DNA of 64,000 bases from Oscillospiraceae bacterium (GTDB taxonomy: Bacteria > Bacillota > Clostridia > Oscillospirales > Ruminococcaceae): positions 1 through 64,000 of the forward strand of contig CAADVD010000033.1 in assembly GCA_900752435.1 (NCBI GenBank), read 5' to 3'. This document shows positions 41,840 to 49,997 of the stretch, piece after piece; position 1 is the first letter of the stretch, and every line of letters begins with the position of its first letter. The notes beneath the pieces are model-generated. The model was not told the DNA's origin and did not search any database. It saw only the letters and a list, made by a program, of their open reading frames with translations. The position numbers and the translations under genes are program-made.

Positions 41840-43231
41840 ATGCAGATTAAAGTAAAAACAGAACATCACTCCAATCGGTTCAGCGGCTTTTTCAAAAACC
41901 CAATGCGGGTTATTGTGGTCAGCTTCGCACTGATTATTTTTATCGGCACCTTATTGCTCATGCTTCCCATTTCCACACGCAGCGGCCAGGTGATGCCGCT
42001 GAGCGAAGCGCTGTTTACGGCGACTTCGGCAACATGCGTAACGGGGCTGGTGGTAGAGGATACTTATACGTACTTTACCACCTTTGGCCAAGTGGTTATC
42101 TTGCTGCTCATTCAGATGGGCGGCTTGGGGTTGGTGACCATCACCACCTTTTTCAACCTCCTCATCGGCCGAAAGCTGGGACTGAAAAATATGCATTTGG
42201 CGCAGGAATCGATCAACTCGGAAGGTTCGCAGAATATCACAAAACTGCTCAAGCTGGTCATGGGCATGACCTTTGGCTTTGAAAGCGTTGGCGCGCTGGT
42301 GCTTTCCTGTGTATTTGTACCGGAGTTTGGGATTCGCGGCATTTTCATTGCCGTGTTTCTGGCGATTTCCTCCTTTTGCAACGCAGGATTTGACGTATTG
42401 GGGCAGGTGGAACCATTTTCGAATTTGTCACATTACTATGACAATCCAGTTGTACTGCTCACCATTATATTTTTAATCATCAGCGGTGGTTTGGGCTTTA
42501 TCGTATGGCATGATCTGCAAAATTATCGGCACACCAGGCGGCTGATGCTGCACACCAAAATTGTGTTGCTGGTGACCGGCGTGTTAATTGTATGCGGAAC
42601 GATTGTGGTTGCGCTGTTGGAGTGGAACAACGCGCGGACATTGGGGACTATGAATGTCGGGGAAAAACTGATCAACAGTTTGTTTTTGTCGGTCAGCAGC
42701 CGTACTGCCGGTTTCAATACGTTTGACTTGGGCGGCATGCACGACATCACCAAGCTGTTCATTGTCATGATGATGTTCATCGGCGCGGCGCCTGGTTCTA
42801 CAGCGGGCGGCATCAAGATCACCACAACCGTGGTGGTGCTGATGACGGTATTTTGTGTTCTGCGCGGCCGGGAGGATACCGTCATCATGGGGCGGCGCGT
42901 GGATAAAAGCGTGGTGTACAAGGCCATGACCATCAGCGTCATTGCGCTGGCGGCAAGTCTGATTGCGACGTGCGTCATTTCGATGACGGTACACACCGGC
43001 GGACGAATGATTACCGGAATTGATGCGTTGTTTGAAGCGGTGTCGTCATTTTCGACGGTTGGCCTGACGGCCGGGGTGACCGGCGTCGCCAATTTGGCAT
43101 CACGAATGGTGCTGGTCGCTACGATGTTTATGGGGCGCGTAGGGCCGGTTTCCATTGCGCTGTCGCTGTCCATGCGGCAGGGGCAGAACAAGCATCAGGT
43201 CATTCCGGAAGGAAAAATCATTGTGGGATGA
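41840..43231 (+). CDS. TrkH/KtrB-family potassium transporter
   Basis: A 463-residue membrane protein forming the ion-conducting subunit of a Ktr/Trk potassium uptake system. Four pore-loop repeats are visible, with filter-like glycines in TSATCVTGLV, FCNAGFDVLG, SSRTAGFNTFD and FSTVGLTAGVT, plus GSTAGGIKITTT in the later helices. ATG 41840 is chosen because the promoter's start point falls at about 41767, excluding the TTG at 41765. The partner RCK subunit (ktrA/trkA) is not next to it in this window. Confidence 0.92.
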   Translation: MQIKVKTEHHSNRFSGFFKNPMRVIVVSFALIIFIGTLLLMLPISTRSGQVMPLSEALFTATSATCVTGLVVEDTYTYFTTFGQVVILLLIQMGGLGLVTITTFFNLLIGRKLGLKNMHLAQESINSEGSQNITKLLKLVMGMTFGFESVGALVLSCVFVPEFGIRGIFIAVFLAISSFCNAGFDVLGQVEPFSNLSHYYDNPVVLLTIIFLIISGGLGFIVWHDLQNYRHTRRLMLHTKIVLLVTGVLIVCGTIVVALLEWNNARTLGTMNVGEKLINSLFLSVSSRTAGFNTFDLGGMHDITKLFIVMMMFIGAAPGSTAGGIKITTTVVVLMTVFCVLRGREDTVIMGRRVDKSVVYKAMTISVIALAASLIATCVISMTVHTGGRMITGIDALFEAVSSFSTVGLTAGVTGVANLASRMVLVATMFMGRVGPVSIALSLSMRQGQNKHQVIPEGKIIVG

Positions 43232-43341
43232 GTGCAGGTGCGTGCGGCTATGCCGCAAAACTCAAAAAACCGCAAAATTGTTTACAAAACTGTCGTTTAT
43301 TATGACGATATTTATGCTATAATAACTTCACAAAGAACAAC

Positions 43342-43373
43342 ACTCCGCAGAGATTCCGTGCAGTCTGCGGAGT
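43342..43373 (+). other. Leader hairpin of the CPBP gene
   Basis: ACTCCGCAGA (43342-43351) pairs perfectly with TCTGCGGAGT (43364-43373), then TGTTTGG. A TATAAT lies just upstream at about 43316, so the hairpin is in the 5' leader and could be an attenuator or an mRNA stabiliser. Confidence 0.5.
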
Positions 43374-43406
43374 TGTTTGGCCTTGCATGGAGAAACGGCG
43401 GTAGGA

Positions 43407-44498
43407 ATGATGGATCGGTTTGATCGCTTTCAATACAGCTGGCGGAAGAACCAGAATCAGGATGGTTCTCCGGCTGGGGAGGAACAGTACACCTACATCA
43501 ACGGCCTTGGATTTCTGCCGCAGACGCCCCAGCAAATGGAACGTAAAAAGCTGGCGCTCAGTTACAATGTGCTGATTTTTTCCACGTTGATGCTGTATTT
43601 GCTTCGTGTATCCGCTTTTGTTCCGGTTGCGCGCATGTTGTCGGTGCTGGGTTTGGAAATTTCTGTGAATCCTATGACTGGGCTGGTTACCATGACGGAG
43701 CTGACGTATCAAGTGGTTGCGCTGGTGTGTTATGCGGTGTATATGCTGCTGCCGGCGCTGTTTGTGATCGTGGTGTTACGGCGGTCGGTGGCCGTGAAAG
43801 AGTTGTTTGCACTGCCGTATTACGGTACGATGCGGTATGCCATGGCAATGCTGATTGGCACGGCGTTTTTGGCGAAATTGGTGGCGAGTGCCTGCAGCCG
43901 GCTGCTGCAAAACGGCGGGCTGGTGCAGACCGACCCGGCTTTTCAGATTCCGGCGGGCTTACCGGCTACCATCGTGTATCTGCTCGGTGTGACGCTGTTG
44001 GCGGCATTTTGTGAGGAGTTTTTGTTCCGTGGTGTGATGCTGCAGGCGCTGAGAGCGTTTGGCGACTTTGTGGCGCTGAGTGTTTCCACGCTGCTGTTTG
44101 TGTTGGTGCAGACGAATTTGGAAAATGCGGTGTATGCGCTTATCATGGGCTTGGTGTTTGGGTATTTTACGCTCAAGACCGGCAGCATTGTGGTGCCGAT
44201 GACGGCAAATTTTTGTGTGAAAGCATTGTCGGTGTTTTTGTGGATGATGCGTCAGAATTTGGAGGATTCCCTGGGCACGCTGGTGGTGTTGGGTGTGGTT
44301 TTTGTTCTGGTTGCGCTGAGTATTTTCGCATTTTGTCGATTTGTGCATGCGGAGCATGACGCTTTTCAGTTGGATAACCGGGACACGCATTTGACCAACC
44401 GCACCAAAATCAAATGTCTGCTGACCAATATTTGTTTTTGGCTGTTGGTGGCATTGGCGTTCTTAGAAAATATTAGCACAATGGAGCTTATTAATTAG
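43407..44498 (+). CDS. CPBP-family intramembrane metalloprotease
   Basis: A 363-residue polytopic membrane protein with the CPBP (Abi/CAAX) motifs: CEEFLFRGVML (paired Glu and Arg) near residue 205, and later helices with FVLVQTNLENAVYAL and NFCVKALS supplying the His/Asn-type sites (a Gln and Asn here rather than the usual His in the second motif). It may cleave membrane or lipid-anchored peptides. The last codons (NISTMELIN and stop) fall inside the first unit of a 58-bp tandem repeat. ATG 43407 is one of two adjacent ATGs; the ribosome site is weak. Confidence 0.85.
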   Translation: MMDRFDRFQYSWRKNQNQDGSPAGEEQYTYINGLGFLPQTPQQMERKKLALSYNVLIFSTLMLYLLRVSAFVPVARMLSVLGLEISVNPMTGLVTMTELTYQVVALVCYAVYMLLPALFVIVVLRRSVAVKELFALPYYGTMRYAMAMLIGTAFLAKLVASACSRLLQNGGLVQTDPAFQIPAGLPATIVYLLGVTLLAAFCEEFLFRGVMLQALRAFGDFVALSVSTLLFVLVQTNLENAVYALIMGLVFGYFTLKTGSIVVPMTANFCVKALSVFLWMMRQNLEDSLGTLVVLGVVFVLVALSIFAFCRFVHAEHDAFQLDNRDTHLTNRTKIKCLLTNICFWLLVALAFLENISTMELIN

Positions 44499-44672
44499 AA
44501 TTAGCTAGGGGGTGCTAATATTTTCAAATATTAGCACTATGGAACTTATCAATTAGAATTAGCTAGGGGGTGCTAATATTTTCAAATATTAGCACTATGG
44601 AACTTATCAATTAGAATTAGCTAGGGGGGGCTAATATTTTCAAATATCAGCACCATGGAGCTTATTAATTAA
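44468..44672 (+). repeat. 58-bp tandem repeat, 3.5 copies, at the CPBP 3' end
   Basis: Units start at 44468, 44526, 44584 and 44642 (last one 31 bp). Each holds a copy of the codons for NISTMELIN and a stop, then AGCTAGGGGGTG. GTGCTAATATTT and AAATATTAGCAC form a hairpin across unit junctions. In the NISTMELIN segment all five variable sites are synonymous third positions. Confidence 0.95.
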
Positions 44673-44692
44673 CAGAGGAGTGAGCAGGCGCT

Positions 44693-45166
44693 ATGCGCGG
44701 GTCGGACGAATACTTTATGGGCTTGGCGATGGCGCAGGCACAGCAGGCCGCGATGCTGGGCGAAGTGCCGGTTGGCGCGGTGATTGTGCAGGACGGCGAG
44801 CGCGTAGTATCGGCGGCGCACAATCTGCGCGAGCTGGGGAAAGCGGCAACGGCTCACGCGGAATTGCTGGCAATTGAACAGGCCTGCCGTGCATTGGGCG
44901 GCTGGCGGCTGCCGCGGTGTACGCTGTATGTGACGCTGGAGCCGTGTCCGATGTGCGCAGGAGCGATTATCAACGCGCGTGTGGAACGCGTGGTATTCGG
45001 TGCGTTTGATGCGAAGGCGGGTTCCTGCGGCAGTGTGGTGAATTTATTTGAATTGCCGTACAACCATAAACCAGCGCTGACTGCCGGGGTGCGGCAGGAG
45101 GAATGCGCCGAACAGCTTCGGGCGTTTTTTCGGCGTTTGCGGAAGCCGGCGGGAAAAGACGCATAG
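44693..45166 (+). CDS. tadA: tRNA-specific adenosine deaminase
   Basis: A 157-residue zinc deaminase that converts A34 to inosine in tRNA-Arg(ACG). The zinc site is complete: TAHAELLAIEQA (His and catalytic Glu, about residues 54-56) and LEPCPMCAGAI (two Cys). MGEVPVGAVIV-type N-terminal sequence (LGEVPVGAVIVQDG) and VVFGAFDAKAGSCGS are TadA-like. A GAGGAG site lies 12 bases upstream, just after the tandem repeat. A strong terminator follows. Confidence 0.95.
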   Translation: MRGSDEYFMGLAMAQAQQAAMLGEVPVGAVIVQDGERVVSAAHNLRELGKAATAHAELLAIEQACRALGGWRLPRCTLYVTLEPCPMCAGAIINARVERVVFGAFDAKAGSCGSVVNLFELPYNHKPALTAGVRQEECAEQLRAFFRRLRKPAGKDA

Positions 45167-45172
45167 AAACAA

Positions 45173-45211
45173 GGGGAGAAGATTGCAAGACAATCTTCTC
45201 CCCTCTGTTTT
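45173..45211 (+). terminator. Terminator after tadA
   Basis: GGGGAGAAGATTG pairs perfectly with CAATCTTCTCCCC, then TCTGTTTTG. Confidence 0.9.
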
Positions 45212-45314
45212 GTGTTGGAACTTTTAACCTTGGGCGCAGGCAATGTTGGACTGGAAATTTTCTGCCAAACATGGTATCATCATAAAAAACAAGAGATCCC
45301 CTTAGGAGGACATT

Positions 45315-46610
45315 ATGGAACAACATACGAAGTTTTACCATCTCAACAGCACAGCCTGCATCGTTGTGATTGCCGGTATGGCGTTTGTACTGCGGCTGTT
45401 GATTGGCATGTGTTATTACAACACGTTCGATTTGGGCGGCTACAACATTCCGTGGGCCATCGGCATGCAGGACGGCTTGTTCAGTGCTTACAGCCGTTTG
45501 GATAATCTGGATTATCCGCCGATGTTTCCGTTTCTGCTTTCCTTTTTGGGCGGCGCGGTGGAGTATGCTCAAAATGGGGGAGACTCCCAGCTTTTGATGC
45601 TGTTGATCAAACTGGTTCCCATTGTGTTTGATACGGCGATTGTGGTGGTGCTCTATTTTGTTGGACTGCGCTATTCCCAGACGCTGGCACTGCTGCTGAG
45701 CGTGGTATGGGCGCTCAATCCATCGTCCATTCTCAACTGCGCTATGTGGGGGCAGACGGACAGCATGCTGCTGCTGTTTGTCGGACTGACGTTTTTGGCT
45801 TTTTACGACAAACGTCCGGCGTATGCTTGTGTCTTTTTTGCATTGGGATGTTTGGCCAAGCTGCAAATGGCGTACTTTGCACCGGTTTTGCTGTGCGAGC
45901 TGTTTTTCTGCTACCGACCGAAGCGGGCGCTCAGTTCGTTGGGGATCGGCGTGGGGGTTGGCCTATTGGGCTGGCTTCCGTTTATGATTGGAAGCCGGGA
46001 TGTGTTTTTGCCGTTTCGGATTTATTTTGGCGGATTCAATTCCTACAACTACATCAACTTGAACGCCTACAACATCTACGGCCTGAGCAACAACAATTGG
46101 GTGACGGACACGCGCTCTGTGCTGGGCGGTACTTATAGTGAGCAATTTGGTGTGAATGTCGGCGGTTTTACTTATAGCCACTGGAGTACACTGCTGACGG
46201 TGGTGCTGTTGGCTGTTTTGGTGTTCAGTTACTATTACGCCTATAAGCAGAAAATTGAGGTGCCTGCGGTGCTTCCGGCGCTGTTTTTCATGAACTCCAT
46301 TTTTATGGTCACGGTGAAAATGCACGAGCGTTACCAGATGCCGGTGTTGATTTTGTGTCTGCTGTGCTTTGTGCTGTGCCGGGATAAGCGGTTTTTCTAT
46401 ACATTTTTGGGTTTTGTGGCGGTTACGCTGTGCAATCAGGGAATGCTGCTGTTTTCCAAAAATTTCGGCGGCATTTTTAATGAAACATTTGATGTGGTTC
46501 AGCAGATTGGATCGGCCGTAAATGTGGCGCTGTATGTGGTGATGCTGTATCTGTATATTGAGTATTATGTCAAAACACCCAAACAGGACGCGGAGGAACA
46601 GAGTATTTGA
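45315..46610 (+). CDS. Polytopic glycosyltransferase (GT-C, mannosyltransferase-like)
   Basis: A 431-residue membrane protein with about eleven hydrophobic helices. The first outer loop has the GT-C acidic motif region (FDLGGYNIPW, LDNLDYPPMFPFL), and AMWGQTDS and TVKMHERYQMPVL are typical of dolichyl-/polyprenyl-phosphate sugar transferases of the GT39/GT87 kind. It probably transfers a hexose from a lipid-phosphate donor to a cell-envelope glycan or protein. TTAGGAGG precedes the ATG. It is monocistronic. Confidence 0.82.
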   Translation: MEQHTKFYHLNSTACIVVIAGMAFVLRLLIGMCYYNTFDLGGYNIPWAIGMQDGLFSAYSRLDNLDYPPMFPFLLSFLGGAVEYAQNGGDSQLLMLLIKLVPIVFDTAIVVVLYFVGLRYSQTLALLLSVVWALNPSSILNCAMWGQTDSMLLLFVGLTFLAFYDKRPAYACVFFALGCLAKLQMAYFAPVLLCELFFCYRPKRALSSLGIGVGVGLLGWLPFMIGSRDVFLPFRIYFGGFNSYNYINLNAYNIYGLSNNNWVTDTRSVLGGTYSEQFGVNVGGFTYSHWSTLLTVVLLAVLVFSYYYAYKQKIEVPAVLPALFFMNSIFMVTVKMHERYQMPVLILCLLCFVLCRDKRFFYTFLGFVAVTLCNQGMLLFSKNFGGIFNETFDVVQQIGSAVNVALYVVMLYLYIEYYVKTPKQDAEEQSI

Positions 46611-46624
46611 ATATTGTATAAATG

Positions 46625-46764
46625 GTAGGGGCGCGCACTGCGCGTCCGCCTTCCAATAAACCATCCAATCATCGTTTTTCACAGGGGGTCGATTCTGCAT
46701 CGACCCTTTTTTCCTGTAAGCACAACAGATTCCTCCAAAATTGGACGCGCAATGTGCGCCCTAC
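46625..46764. mobile_element. MITE-like element (type A), copy 2
   Basis: A 140-bp element with GTAGGGGCGCGCACTGCGCG at one end and GTAGGGCGCACATTGCGCGT (complement) at the other. Its centre, read on the minus strand, matches copy 1 (GATTGGATGGTTTATTGGAAG). It carries an extra internal hairpin, GGGTCGAT/ATCGACCC. Confidence 0.78.
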
Positions 46765-46828
46765 GTTTTTTGTGCAAAACGTCCAGATATTCCCACGATA
46801 CTTTTTACAATTTGTTCAAAGAAAGGGG

Positions 46829-46857
46829 TTTACACGATGACATCGTCTTACTATAAT
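46829..46857 (+). promoter_or_regulatory. Promoter P1 of the dehydratase-activase operon
   Basis: TTTACA (46829-46834) and TATAAT (46852-46857), spacer 17. Confidence 0.7.
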
Positions 46858-46929
46858 GGTATAGAAATGAAGTACTGAGATGACAAAAGGGGCTATTTTG
46901 TCACAGTTTGTCAAAAGCACGCTAAAAAT

Positions 46930-46971
46930 CGCCGCAAGTGCTTGCGGCAAGCCATGGGAAAGTGCTATAAT
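46930..46971 (+). promoter_or_regulatory. Promoter P2 with overlapping palindrome
   Basis: TTGCGG (46942-46947) and TATAAT (46966-46971), spacer 18. The -35 lies in the perfect inverted repeat GCCGCAAG-TG-CTTGCGGC, a likely operator. Confidence 0.55.
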
Positions 46972-47042
46972 AGATTATTCAGATAAAAATGAACGATTGC
47001 AAATTTACAACGAGTGAAACGATTAAAGAGAGGTTACCAAGC

Positions 47043-49979
47043 ATGAGTAGATCAGTGGGAGTCGATATTGGCTCGACGACGGCCAAGGTCGTGGTAATGG
47101 AAAACGATCAGGTGCTGTTTCGCCGGTACGAGCGCCATTATTCGCAGGTACGGCAGAAGACACTGGAAATCATCCGTCAGGCGGAAAAGGAAATTGGAAG
47201 CGAACCGTTTACCATAGCCATTTCCGGTTCGGCCGGTTTGGGCGTGGCCAAAGCGGCGGACATCCCGTTTGTGCAGGAGGTGTTTGCCACCAGCGAGCTG
47301 GTACGCAAAAAAATCCCCGACGCCGATGCGGTGATTGAGCTGGGCGGTGAGGATGCGAAAATTCTGTTCTTCGACAAGTCCGGCACCTTTGAGGAGCGCA
47401 TGAACGGTTCTTGTGCCGGCGGCACGGGCGCGTTTATCGACCAGATGGCGACCCTGTTGGCCGTGACGCCGGAAGAGCTTGACCGCTTGTCCGCTGACCA
47501 CAAATTCATCTACACCATTGCTTCGCGTTGCGGCGTATTTGCCAAAACCGATATTCAGCCGCTTCTGAATCAGGGCGCAAGCAAGTCGGATATCGCGGCC
47601 AGCATCTTTCAAGCTGTCGTAGACCAGACCATTACCGGTTTGGCGCAGGGACGCAAAATTCAGGGCAAGGTGCTCTTTTTGGGTGGCCCGCTTCACTTTT
47701 TTACCGGCTTGCAGGAGCGCTTTGTGGAAACGCTCAAGCTGAGCGAAGAAAACGCGGTATTTCCGGAATACGGCCTGTATGCCGTTGGAATGGGCGCGGC
47801 CATTTACGCGGAAGAAGAGGGCAAAACCTTTACTTATGACGAATTGGTGGAAAAACTCGAGAACGCCAAGGACGAAGCGGTCACTACCCTGCGCTTGCAG
47901 CCGCTGTTCCGGGATGAAGCGGAATACGAAGCGTTCAAAGCGCGTCATGCCAAGGCCACCATTGAGACTGTTCCCATTGAGAATTACACCGGCAAAGCCT
48001 TTTTGGGCATTGACTGCGGCAGTACCACGACGAAGCTCTGCTTAATTGACGACAACTACAACATTCTGTACAGCTACTACGATTCCAACAAGGGCAATCC
48101 GGTTAAAATTGTCCGCGAGCAATTGCTGCACATTCTTGACCTTTGCGGCGACCGCATCCAGATTTGCGGCAGTGCCGTCACCGGCTACGGCGAAGACCTC
48201 ATCAAAAACGCGTTCAACATTGACATGGGTCTGGTGGAAACCATGGCGCATCTGCGCGCCGCCAGCCACTTCAATCCGAACGTGGACTTTGTGCTGGACA
48301 TCGGCGGACAGGACATCAAGTGCTTTAAAATCCGCAATGGCGTGATTGACAACATCGTGCTCAACGAAGCGTGTTCCTCCGGCTGTGGTTCGTTCATCGA
48401 AACGTTTGCTAAATCCATGGGCTACGATGCGGCCAGCTTCGCCAAAGAGGGCTTGTTCGCCCAGCATCCGGTGGATTTGGGGTCGCGCTGTACGGTGTTT
48501 ATGAACTCCTCCGTGAAGCAGGCGCAGAAGGAAGGCGCGACCTTGCAGGATATTTCCGCCGGCCTTTCCATGAGCGTCACCAAAAACGCCATTTACAAGG
48601 TGATTCGTGCCGTATCCAAGGAGGACTTGGGCACCAACATCGTGGTGCAGGGCGGTACATTCTTAAACGATGCGATTCTGCGCAGTTTTGAATTGGAAAT
48701 TGAGCGCGACGTCATTCGTCCGTCCATTTCCGGCTTGATGGGCGCTTACGGCGCGGCGCTGTACGCTCGCGAACTGCGTTTGGAAACCAGCGCGATGATG
48801 AACAAGGAGCAGCTCGAACAGTTCCAGCACACCTCCAAAACCATTAGCTGCGGTATCTGCAACAACCACTGCAACCTCACCGTGAATACGTTTGACGGCA
48901 AGCGCAAGTTTATTTCCGGCAACCGCTGTGAAAAACCGCTGGGCGTGAAAGCCAACAAGGAACTGCCGAACATGTTCCAGTATAAGATGGAAAAAATCCG
49001 CGCGCTTAAGGGCGTGGACGGCGGCATGGGCAAAATTGGCATTCCGATGGGGCTGAACATGTACGAGAACATTGCATTCTGGTACGCCTTTTTGACCCGT
49101 TTGGGCTTTGAGGTGGTGCTGTCCGACCCATCCACTCGTGCGCTCTACCGCAAAGGACAGGACACCATTCCGTCCGATACCGTCTGTTATCCGGCGAAGC
49201 TGATGCACGGCCACATCAAGAACTTGATTGAAAAAGGCTGTACGCGCATCTTTTATCCTTGTCTGCCGTACAATTTTGATGAAAAGGTCGGCGATAACCA
49301 CTACAACTGTCCGGTTGTGGCGTACTATCCCGAACTGCTTGAAGCCAATATGGACGATCTGAAGACCGTCAAATTTTACAACGGCTACTTCGGCATCCAT
49401 CGCCCCAAGGACTTTGACAAAAAAGCTTACGAATACTTCAAAGACGAATTCAACTTCCCGCACAAGCTGGTGAAGCAGGCGGCGAAAGAAGCTTATGCGG
49501 TATACAACAGCTGGATGGAGGACATCCGCAATGAGGGCGCACGCGCCATTCACTATGCCCGTGAGCACGGCTGTAAAATCATTGTATTGGCTGGCCGTCC
49601 TTACCACATCGACCCCGAAATCAACCACGGACTGGACAAAATGCTTTCGTCCTTCAATCTCGTCATTGTTACCGAGGATTCCGTGGCGCATCTCGGCCAT
49701 GCCGGCAAGGTGCATGTGCTCAACCAGTGGACGTACCATTCCCGTCTGTACAACGCCGCAAACTATGTAACCACACAGCCCGACATGGAGCTGATTCAAA
49801 TTGTTTCGTTCGGATGCGGCATCGACGCCATTACCACCGACGAGGTGCGTTCGATTCTGGAAAACGGCGACAAGCTGTACACCCAGCTGAAAATCGACGA
49901 AATCAACAACCTCAGCGCGATTCGCATTCGCATTCGGAGCCTGCTGGCCGCCATCAAGGCCAAAGAGGCGCAAAAGTAG
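47043..49979 (+). CDS. Acyl-CoA dehydratase activase-related protein, N-terminal part
   Basis: A 978-residue protein with two BadF/BcrA-type ASKHA ATPase modules. The first (GVDIGSTTAKVVV to about residue 275) and the second (FLGIDCGSTTTKLCL, about 318-580) each have phosphate loops and the NGSCAGGTGAFID or EACSSGCGSFIE Cys motifs that bind a bridging [4Fe-4S]. A DUF2229-like domain follows (SCGICNNHCNLTV, then SDTVCYPAKLMHGH). Such proteins drive ATP-dependent electron injection into 2-hydroxyacyl-CoA dehydratases or similar enzymes. ATG 47043 follows GAGAGG. The usual Clostridia form is one chain of about 1400 residues; here the rest is the next gene. Confidence 0.9.
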   Translation: MSRSVGVDIGSTTAKVVVMENDQVLFRRYERHYSQVRQKTLEIIRQAEKEIGSEPFTIAISGSAGLGVAKAADIPFVQEVFATSELVRKKIPDADAVIELGGEDAKILFFDKSGTFEERMNGSCAGGTGAFIDQMATLLAVTPEELDRLSADHKFIYTIASRCGVFAKTDIQPLLNQGASKSDIAASIFQAVVDQTITGLAQGRKIQGKVLFLGGPLHFFTGLQERFVETLKLSEENAVFPEYGLYAVGMGAAIYAEEEGKTFTYDELVEKLENAKDEAVTTLRLQPLFRDEAEYEAFKARHAKATIETVPIENYTGKAFLGIDCGSTTTKLCLIDDNYNILYSYYDSNKGNPVKIVREQLLHILDLCGDRIQICGSAVTGYGEDLIKNAFNIDMGLVETMAHLRAASHFNPNVDFVLDIGGQDIKCFKIRNGVIDNIVLNEACSSGCGSFIETFAKSMGYDAASFAKEGLFAQHPVDLGSRCTVFMNSSVKQAQKEGATLQDISAGLSMSVTKNAIYKVIRAVSKEDLGTNIVVQGGTFLNDAILRSFELEIERDVIRPSISGLMGAYGAALYARELRLETSAMMNKEQLEQFQHTSKTISCGICNNHCNLTVNTFDGKRKFISGNRCEKPLGVKANKELPNMFQYKMEKIRALKGVDGGMGKIGIPMGLNMYENIAFWYAFLTRLGFEVVLSDPSTRALYRKGQDTIPSDTVCYPAKLMHGHIKNLIEKGCTRIFYPCLPYNFDEKVGDNHYNCPVVAYYPELLEANMDDLKTVKFYNGYFGIHRPKDFDKKAYEYFKDEFNFPHKLVKQAAKEAYAVYNSWMEDIRNEGARAIHYAREHGCKIIVLAGRPYHIDPEINHGLDKMLSSFNLVIVTEDSVAHLGHAGKVHVLNQWTYHSRLYNAANYVTTQPDMELIQIVSFGCGIDAITTDEVRSILENGDKLYTQLKIDEINNLSAIRIRIRSLLAAIKAKEAQK

Positions 49980-49997
49980 AAAGAAAGGCTGAAACGC

